The notes under the pieces: model-generated
What the model was told of the DNA's origin: nothing
What the model saw: only the letters and a program-made list of their open reading frames with translations
Databases searched by the model: none
NCBI GenBank assembly: GCA_963792385.1
Contig: CAWBVZ010000012.1
Span: forward strand, 434,001 to 498,000
From: DASSUW01 sp963792385
Lineage (GTDB): Bacteria; Actinomycetota; Thermoleophilia; Solirubrobacterales; Solirubrobacteraceae
DNA length: 64,000 nt
Direction of reading: 5' to 3'
Position numbers and translations under genes: made by a program
In this document: positions 58,681-64,000 of the stretch, in pieces
Numbering within the stretch: position 1 is the stretch's first letter
How the letters are laid out: each line of letters starts with the position of its first letter

Positions 58681-59601
58681 ATGCTCGACATCCACCGCCT
58701 GCGCCTCCTGCGCGAGCTGCACGAACGCGGGACGATCGCTGCCGTCGCCGACGCGCTCCAGTTCACGCCGTCGGCCGTCTCGCAGCAGCTCGCGGTGCTC
58801 GAGCGCGAGGCCGGCGTGCAGCTGCTCGAACGCGCCGGTCGCGGCGTGCGGCTGACCGACGCGGCGCTCGTGCTGGTCGACCACGCGGAGGCGCTGCTCG
58901 CGCGCGCGGCGCTCGCCGAGGCCGATCTGGCCGCGGCTGCGGGCACGGTCGCAGGCCGGGGGCGGATCGCCGCGTTTCAGTCCGTGGCGCTGCGGCTCGC
59001 GTTGCCGGCGATGCAGGCGCTGGCGACCGACGCGCCGCGGCTGCGCTGCGAGCTGATCGAGGCCGAGCCCGAGCAGGCGCTGCCCGCCCTCGCGCTGGGC
59101 GAGGTCGACCTCGTGCTCGGTGACGAGTGGCTGCACCAGCCGGTGCGGATGCCGGCGGGCCTGCAGCGTGACGAGCTGTTCAGCGACCGCGTCCATCTCG
59201 TCCTGCCGGCCGCGCACCCGGCGGCCCGGCGGCACCGCGACGCTGTGCCGCTCGCCGAGTTGGCCGACGCGGTATGGGCCGCCGGCCACGTTGGCATGGC
59301 GTGGGAAGAGATGACGCACCGGACGTGCCGCGAGCTCGGCGGCTTCGAGCCCGACGTCCGCCATCGGACCAATGACGCCACCCTAGCCCTCGCGCTCGTC
59401 GTGCAGGGGATGGCCGTGACGATGCTGCCCGACCTCGTGCTGCCCGGCCGACATCCTGGCGTCGTCCTGCGCGCGATCGCCGACCCCGGCGTGAGCCGCG
59501 CGATCTTCGCGGCAACTCGCACCGCCGACGCCGCCCGCCCGTCGACGCAGGCGCTGCTCGCCGCCATCCGCGTCGCGGCGGCGGCGTTGCCGGCCACCTG
59601 A
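58681..59601 (+). CDS. LysR-family transcriptional regulator
   Basis: 306 aa. N-terminal winged helix LRLLRELHERGTIAAVADAL, TPSAVSQQLAVLEREAG, QLLERAGRGVRLTDA; then the periplasmic-binding-like effector domain (GRGRIAAFQSVALRLALPAM, VDLVLGDEW, VVQGMAVTMLPDLVL). LysR proteins respond to small metabolites. TAGCGT (58666-58671) ends nine bases before the ATG, suggesting a leaderless message. It precedes the flavin amine oxidase gene by 12 bp in the same direction, so that gene is a probable target. Confidence 0.88.
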   Translation: MLDIHRLRLLRELHERGTIAAVADALQFTPSAVSQQLAVLEREAGVQLLERAGRGVRLTDAALVLVDHAEALLARAALAEADLAAAAGTVAGRGRIAAFQSVALRLALPAMQALATDAPRLRCELIEAEPEQALPALALGEVDLVLGDEWLHQPVRMPAGLQRDELFSDRVHLVLPAAHPAARRHRDAVPLAELADAVWAAGHVGMAWEEMTHRTCRELGGFEPDVRHRTNDATLALALVVQGMAVTMLPDLVLPGRHPGVVLRAIADPGVSRAIFAATRTADAARPSTQALLAAIRVAAAALPAT

Positions 59602-59613
59602 GACGATCGCGCG

Positions 59614-60810
59614 ATGCGCCATGTCGCCATCGTCGGGGCCGGTCTCGCGGGGTTGGCCGCTGCCGACGCGCTGCAGCGGGCGGGCTGTGAGGTCACCGTG
59701 CTCGAAGCCCGCGACCGGGTCGGCGGACGAGTGTGGTCGCGCGAGCTGCCCGGTGGCACGGTCGTCGAGATGGGCGCCGAGTTCATCCTGCCCGGCAACA
59801 CGCTCGTGGAGGAGACCGCGAAGCGGCTCGGGCTGAGCCTGTGGGAGAAGGGGATGGCCTACGGGCGGCGCGAGCCGCGCGGCGGCGATCCCGTCACCGA
59901 GGACGAGCTGCGGGCCGCCGCCACGTCGATCGAGACAGCACTAAGCAACCCGGGGGTCCGGCGCGGCTCGGCGGCGGCGCTGCTCGACCGCCTCGATCAT
60001 CCGGCGGCCGTCCGCGAGGCGATCCGCGCGCGCGTCGAGGTGTCGGCGGGCGTGACGGCCGACCGCGTCGGCGCGGACGAGCTCGCCGGCGTCGCGGCGT
60101 TCAGCGACACGCCGTCGTGCGGCATCGCGGGCGGCAACCAAATGCTCGCGCGAGCGCTGGCGGCCCCGCTCGGCGCCCGACTGCACCTCTCCAGCCCGGT
60201 GACGAGCATCACCTGGCACGACGACGGCGTCCTCGTGCGCACGGCGGTGGTGGAGATCGCGGCAGACGCGGCCGTGGTCGCCGTGCCCGCGCCGGTGATC
60301 GGCGAGATCGAGTTCGACCCGGCGCTGCCCGCGCCGCTCCGCGACGCGATCGCGAGCGTCCGCTACGCGCACGCGGCGAAGCTGTTCGTGCCGCTGCGCG
60401 AGCGCCCCGCCACGAGCGCCGTCCTCTCCGTCCCGGAGCGCTACTGGACGTGGACCGCGCGCGCCGGCGGAGAGGTCCAGCGCGTCGTCCATGCGTTCGC
60501 CGGGTCGCAGCCGGCACTCGAGCGGCTGGACGTCGCGGCCGGGCCGGAGCGCTGGCTCGAGTCGGTCGCGAGGCTCCGCCCGGACCTCCCGCTCGAGCCC
60601 GATGGCGCCGTGCTTTCGACGTGGGCGAACGATCCCTGGGCCCGCGGCGCGTACTCGGCTCACACGCCGGGCGGCAACGATCCGGCCCTCGCGGCCTCGT
60701 ATGACCGGCTGGTGCTCGCGGGCGAGTACACCGCCGGAAGTCAGGCCGCGCTGATGGAGGGCGCGCTCGCCAGCGGCATCAGGGCCGCCGGCCAGCTCAC
60801 GGGACGGTGA
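59614..60810 (+). CDS. Flavin-containing amine oxidase (monoamine/polyamine oxidase family)
   Basis: 398 aa. Rossmann FAD motif VAIVGAGLAGLAAADALQ, VTVLEARDRVGGRV and the C-terminal FAD-contact GEYTAGSQAALMEGALASG are typical of monoamine oxidase-like enzymes. A central region MGAEFILPGNTLVEETAKRL and VPERYWTWTARAGG lines the substrate pocket. It likely oxidises an amine or polyamine (or is a related desaturase). It adds a third amine-oxidising route to this window and is probably controlled by the upstream LysR protein. Confidence 0.85.
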   Translation: MRHVAIVGAGLAGLAAADALQRAGCEVTVLEARDRVGGRVWSRELPGGTVVEMGAEFILPGNTLVEETAKRLGLSLWEKGMAYGRREPRGGDPVTEDELRAAATSIETALSNPGVRRGSAAALLDRLDHPAAVREAIRARVEVSAGVTADRVGADELAGVAAFSDTPSCGIAGGNQMLARALAAPLGARLHLSSPVTSITWHDDGVLVRTAVVEIAADAAVVAVPAPVIGEIEFDPALPAPLRDAIASVRYAHAAKLFVPLRERPATSAVLSVPERYWTWTARAGGEVQRVVHAFAGSQPALERLDVAAGPERWLESVARLRPDLPLEPDGAVLSTWANDPWARGAYSAHTPGGNDPALAASYDRLVLAGEYTAGSQAALMEGALASGIRAAGQLTGR

Positions 60811-61125
60811 TTACGGTGATCCGGCGCCGGCGAGTCGTTCGACGGCGCGCTCGATCGGCACCGCCCGCTGGTTCAGCGCGGCGTCGAAGCGCTGGGCGTC
60901 CTCGTCGCTCACCGTGACATCGCGCATCACGCCGCACTGACCGCAGCGCAGCAGGATCGACCAGCGTGCGTCGCCGACCGGCTCCCACTCGACCGGGTTG
61001 ACGAAGTCGCGGCGGCACGCGACGCAGACCACGAGCCCGGCGTCAGGAGCCGGCGGCGCGGATGCGCTGAGGTGGCGGGCAAGGCCGGAAGCGGCGGCTC
61101 GGGCGAGGGCAACGCGGCGTCGCAT
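60811..61125 (-). CDS. Small zinc-ribbon protein
   Basis: 104 aa from ATG 61125. Two cysteine pairs, VVCVACRRDFVNP and LLRCGQCGVMRDVTV, form a zinc ribbon; before it is a basic, Ala-rich N-terminus (RRRVALARAAASGLARHL), and after it an acidic then helical tail. GATACT lies nine bases upstream without a Shine-Dalgarno. Convergent and abutting the amine oxidase gene. Function unknown. Confidence 0.65.
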   Translation of the reverse strand: MRRRVALARAAASGLARHLSASAPPAPDAGLVVCVACRRDFVNPVEWEPVGDARWSILLRCGQCGVMRDVTVSDEDAQRFDAALNQRAVPIERAVERLAGAGSP

Positions 61126-61220
61126 TACGGCGTGAGTATCCGCGACCGCCGGCACGCACTGCCAGCGGGTTCTCACGACAGCGGGAGTGCGGGAACCCGT
61201 ACCCGGGCTCCCGCGTTCGC

Positions 61221-61787
61221 TCAGCTGACCTCGGCGGGCGCCTCGGCCGGATCGCGCGTGAAGCGCGTCTCGCGCTCCGCCGCCGGATCCTGCTCGGGCG
61301 CGGCCTCGTTGAAGCGCTCCGTCGCCAGCCACGAGCCGGCGGCGGCCGCGGCGAGCGACGCGAGCACCCAGCGGTTGCCCTTGAGCCGCGGGAACAGAAC
61401 CGCGTCGATGGACGGGCGACCCGGACCGGCCTCGGTGAGGGCCGCCGCGGCGGCGATCAGCGCGAGGTTGTACTCGTAGCCGCCGCCCGTCACCCACGGG
61501 CCATTCTTGATGTGCACCTTCCGGATCGCCGTGATCATCACGCTCGAGAGCATCGTCGAGGCGAGCGGCGTGAGCGCGCCGAGCGTCAGCAGCGCGCCGC
61601 AGAGCGTCTCCGCGCCGCCGGCGGCGGTCGCATGGCGCCGGCCGGGGCGCAGGCCGAGCTTGCCCTCGAAGAAGCCGCCCGTGCCTTCGAGCCCGTGGCC
61701 GCCGAACCAGCCGAAGAGCTTCTGCGTGCCATGGCCGATCATCAGCGGCCCGACCGTGCCGCGCAAGAGTGTTCTACCGAGATCCAT
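61221..61787 (-). CDS. DoxX-family membrane protein
   Basis: 188 aa from ATG 61787 (AAGAGAG six bases upstream; ATG 61793 is an alternative). DoxX outline with about four hydrophobic segments: GTVGPLMIGHGTQKLFGWFG, TLCGALLTLGALTPLAST, YNLALIAAAAALTEAG, and the small-residue-rich GKLGLRPGRRHATAAGGAE. The C-terminus carries a soluble acidic tail. DoxX proteins occur with thiosulfate:quinone and oxidative-stress systems; no such partner is visible here. Confidence 0.82.
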   Translation of the reverse strand: MDLGRTLLRGTVGPLMIGHGTQKLFGWFGGHGLEGTGGFFEGKLGLRPGRRHATAAGGAETLCGALLTLGALTPLASTMLSSVMITAIRKVHIKNGPWVTGGGYEYNLALIAAAAALTEAGPGRPSIDAVLFPRLKGNRWVLASLAAAAAGSWLATERFNEAAPEQDPAAERETRFTRDPAEAPAEVS

Positions 61788-61868
61788 CGCCATCTCTCTT
61801 AGGTGTCGTTGCCCTCCAACACCATGTCTGCTCGATGGCGACGTGACCTAAACGGACCGTCCCCCGTT

Positions 61869-64000
61869 TCAGCGCAGTCGGAGCGCCGCTCGCGCGCCGG
61901 CCGTGCCGCCGGCGGTGCCGTGGACGGTCAGAGCTGCAACCACGCGGAGCGCGCCGCGGCGCGCCGCCCGCCGGGCCGCCTTGGTGACCCGCACGTTCGC
62001 GGTCACCATCCGGCCGGCGGGCATGGCGACGCGCGCGGAGCCGATGCGCACCTGGCGGCGCCCCAGCTTCGCCGTCAGCGTGAGCGTGCCCGTGGCGGCG
62101 CCGCCGTCGACCTTCGCGGCGACCCGGGCGACGCCGGCCTTCGACAGCTTCACGCGGCCGCCGCGCACGCTCGCCTTCAGCGTGACCGGGCTCGGCTGCG
62201 GCGTGCCGGTGGTCCCGCCGGCCGGGACGGCGCCGCCACCGCCACCACCGCCGCCACCCGCGGGCGGCCCGCTGTCCGTCGCCGGGGTGACCGCCTTGCC
62301 GTCGACGCTGACCGCAGGGACATCCGTCGCGCCGGGGGTGATCACCACGTCGCCCGTGAGCGGCCCGTAGGCGACACGACGCCCGCGCGCCTCGCCCTCG
62401 AGGTCGGTGACGGTCATCGTCCAGCCCGCGGACGCGAACGTCAGCGACACCGGCGTGCTGTCGTTGGTGACCACCTTCGTGCCGCCCGGGAGGTCCAGCA
62501 CGTCGGCCTTCCCGGTCCAGTCGGCCTGGCCGAGGTTCAGCGGGCCGTCGGCGCCCGCCGCGGCGAGCTCCGTCGACACGGGCGCCGGGATCGGCACGTC
62601 CTCGGAGATCTCGATCAGCTTGCCCGCGGGATCGCAGTCCGGCGCGGGCAGCTTGCGCGGCGTGCGCCCGAAGAGGAGGAACTGCGTGTAGGCGAGCTGC
62701 ACGACCTGGTCCTTGGTCTGGTCCATGTGCTCGATGCTGCAGCGGCGCTGGAGGTGGATCGGGTCGCCCATCGTGGCGCCGCCGGGCTCGCCCTGCCACG
62801 CCGAGTGCGCGGGCACGGTGATGTCACCGTCGGCGAACGCCACCTCGACGTCGGCGTCGCCCTCCTGGGCGTCCTGCGTGACCTTGACGTGGCGGGTCGT
62901 GAGCAGCCCGACACCGACCACGGCGCGGACATCGATCCGCCCGTCGTAGTCGAGCCAGCCGTCGACGTGGTCCTCGTGGGTCTTCCGGCCGTCCTCGAAC
63001 AACACGCCGTTGCCGCCGACCGACTCCAGGAACGCCTTCACGCCGGCCTGGTTGCGTGCCGCGTCGTCGACCGTCAGCCACTGCCCGAAGTTGTCATCGG
63101 CGAGCAGGTGGTAGGCGCCGGAGAAGTTGCGCATGCTGTCCTTGAGGTCCTCGTTGCCGACGAAGGCGTCGAGCGCCGAGGTGCCGATCCCCTCGATCCC
63201 GAAGGTGAGCGGGAAGAACGGCTTGATCGAGCCCCACATCGGCGCGCCGACGGTCAGCATCCGCGCGACCTTGCGCGAGCGGTCGATGTCGTCGACGAAC
63301 AACCGCATCAGCACGCCGCCGTAGGAGTGGCCGATCAGCGTGACGCGCTTGGCGCCCTGCTTGACGCCGAGCTCGTTCGCCGCCAGCAGCTCCTCGATCT
63401 TGGCGTTGAGCTCGTCGAGGCTGTCCTGCGGCGCCTTGCGCCAGTCCCAGCCGAAGCTCGCGTGGCCGCCGGGCGGGTCCATCTTCTCCAGCCAGTCGTC
63501 CGCGTGCCCGTAGACGTCCTTGGCCAGGAACGAGTCGACCATCTTGCCGGTCGCCCCGGCGCTGAGGCAGGTCTGGTTCGAGCGCCCGTCGGCCGACAGG
63601 CGGATCGGCTGCATCACGATCGGCGGCAGCGCCGGCATCCAGACGTTCGAGCCGTCGCACTGGATCTCCGAGCCGAGGAACCCGGGGATGTAGATCACCG
63701 GCAGGTCCTGGCTCTGGATGTCGTAGTTGCCCCGGTAGCCGGGGAGTGAGGGCTGCCGGATCAGCTTCGCGAGGTCGAGGAACGGGGTCTCGAGCGGGTC
63801 GTCGTCGCGGACGTCGCCGTCCGGATCCGCGAGCCGGTGCGCGACGAGCCCGCAGTGCCGGCGCTGCTCGCGGTCGAGCGCGCAGCCGGTCCGCACGATC
63901 GAGTTGCCGTCCGGCGTGAAGCGGACCTGGGGCTTCTCGAGCCCCGTCGCGAACGACTCCAGTTCGCGGCCGGCGAAGTCGACGATGTGGACCGTGTGGC
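61869..64000 (-). CDS. LCAT/lipase-like alpha/beta hydrolase with C-terminal beta domains, 5' end outside window
   Basis: At least 710 aa; the frame stays open to the window edge (HTVHIVDFAGRELESFATGL is read from the last 60 bases), so the N-terminus is missing. Core motifs: VIYIPGFLGSEIQCDGSNVW, DWRKAPQDSLDELNAKI and nucleophile LIGHSYGGVLMRLFV, as in lecithin:cholesterol acyltransferase-like lipases. VPAHSAWQGEPGG and CSIEHMDQTKDQVV may hold acid and His. A Gly-rich linker (SGPPAGGGGGGGGGAVPAGG) leads to a ~90-residue Arg/Ala-rich beta domain (VTLKASVRGGRVKLSKAGVA). A surface or secreted lipase/esterase is likely; the signal peptide cannot be checked. Confidence 0.82.
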   Translation of the reverse strand, partial: HTVHIVDFAGRELESFATGLEKPQVRFTPDGNSIVRTGCALDREQRRHCGLVAHRLADPDGDVRDDDPLETPFLDLAKLIRQPSLPGYRGNYDIQSQDLPVIYIPGFLGSEIQCDGSNVWMPALPPIVMQPIRLSADGRSNQTCLSAGATGKMVDSFLAKDVYGHADDWLEKMDPPGGHASFGWDWRKAPQDSLDELNAKIEELLAANELGVKQGAKRVTLIGHSYGGVLMRLFVDDIDRSRKVARMLTVGAPMWGSIKPFFPLTFGIEGIGTSALDAFVGNEDLKDSMRNFSGAYHLLADDNFGQWLTVDDAARNQAGVKAFLESVGGNGVLFEDGRKTHEDHVDGWLDYDGRIDVRAVVGVGLLTTRHVKVTQDAQEGDADVEVAFADGDITVPAHSAWQGEPGGATMGDPIHLQRRCSIEHMDQTKDQVVQLAYTQFLLFGRTPRKLPAPDCDPAGKLIEISEDVPIPAPVSTELAAAGADGPLNLGQADWTGKADVLDLPGGTKVVTNDSTPVSLTFASAGWTMTVTDLEGEARGRRVAYGPLTGDVVITPGATDVPAVSVDGKAVTPATDSGPPAGGGGGGGGGAVPAGGTTGTPQPSPVTLKASVRGGRVKLSKAGVARVAAKVDGGAATGTLTLTAKLGRRQVRIGSARVAMPAGRMVTANVRVTKAARRAARRGALRVVAALTVHGTAGGTAGARAALRLR

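Noticed and set aside
1..64000. tRNA genes, rRNA, CRISPR arrays, prophage or integrase
   Set aside because: I saw no cloverleaf, no regularly spaced direct repeats and no integrase, transposase or phage structural gene in any frame.

Overview
The window is a GC-rich, gene-dense chromosomal segment. Genes are in tightly coupled operons (many ATGA, GTGA or TGATG stop/start overlaps). Third codon positions are almost always G or C, and regulators of the PucR, DeoR, WYL, TetR and LuxR types are common. This gene mix, with GTG starts and many starts that lack a Shine-Dalgarno site, fits an actinobacterium. The protein styles remind me of Thermoleophilia/Solirubrobacterales, but that placement is an inference. 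I see no rRNA, tRNA, CRISPR array, transposase or phage module.

Layout. 1-3488: a sugar-type ABC transporter (permease, ATPase) divergent from a DeoR repressor. 3570-12163: arginine-derived amine metabolism. On the minus strand are dimethylarginine hydrolase, GABA-type aminotransferase, an M20 deacylase and a SnoaL-like protein; on the plus strand are a PucR regulator, a GST-like protein, an Orn/Lys/Arg decarboxylase and agmatinase. 12361-16868: STAS protein, a damaged I36-type inhibitor gene and a compositionally foreign berberine-bridge-type oxidase, then a LuxR regulator and a DUF899 protein. 16961-19093: epoxide hydrolase and WYL regulator around a perfect palindromic operator. 19094-23090: universal stress protein with amino-acid permease, and an ATP-grasp ligase.

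23087-32260 is a TetR-centred divergent locus. One arm holds a LysA-like decarboxylase, copper amine oxidase, aminobutyraldehyde-type dehydrogenase and a C45 Ntn-hydrolase. The other holds an NCS1 permease, a second ureohydrolase and a GIY-YIG protein. Together they could import a guanidino compound, release urea, and oxidise the amine to an amino acid. 32196-35569 is a cupin / cytoplasmic HExxH protease / metallo-beta-lactamase-fold operon of unknown role. 36111-48518 carries secreted hydrolases: a subtilase-like protein with the catalytic His replaced, an M28 aminopeptidase, PhoA, and a phosphodiesterase fused to a 5'-nucleotidase. Small regulators and membrane proteins lie between them.

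48616-57989 is the most striking region. A PucR-like regulator precedes a coupled operon of amino-acid dehydrogenase, acyl-CoA ligase, D-2-hydroxyacid dehydrogenase and PHA synthase. A D-2-hydroxyacid (GlcD-type) oxidase and an alpha/beta hydrolase follow. Read together this looks like a possible natural route from amino acids to a poly(2-hydroxyalkanoate). Two of the four genes carry apparent frameshifts. Two related intergenic elements with long terminal inverted repeats (49849-50072 and 58337-58630) flank this region and keep base pairing inside although the paired motifs differ. 58681-64000: LysR regulator and flavin amine oxidase, a zinc-ribbon protein, a DoxX protein and a partial LCAT-like lipase.
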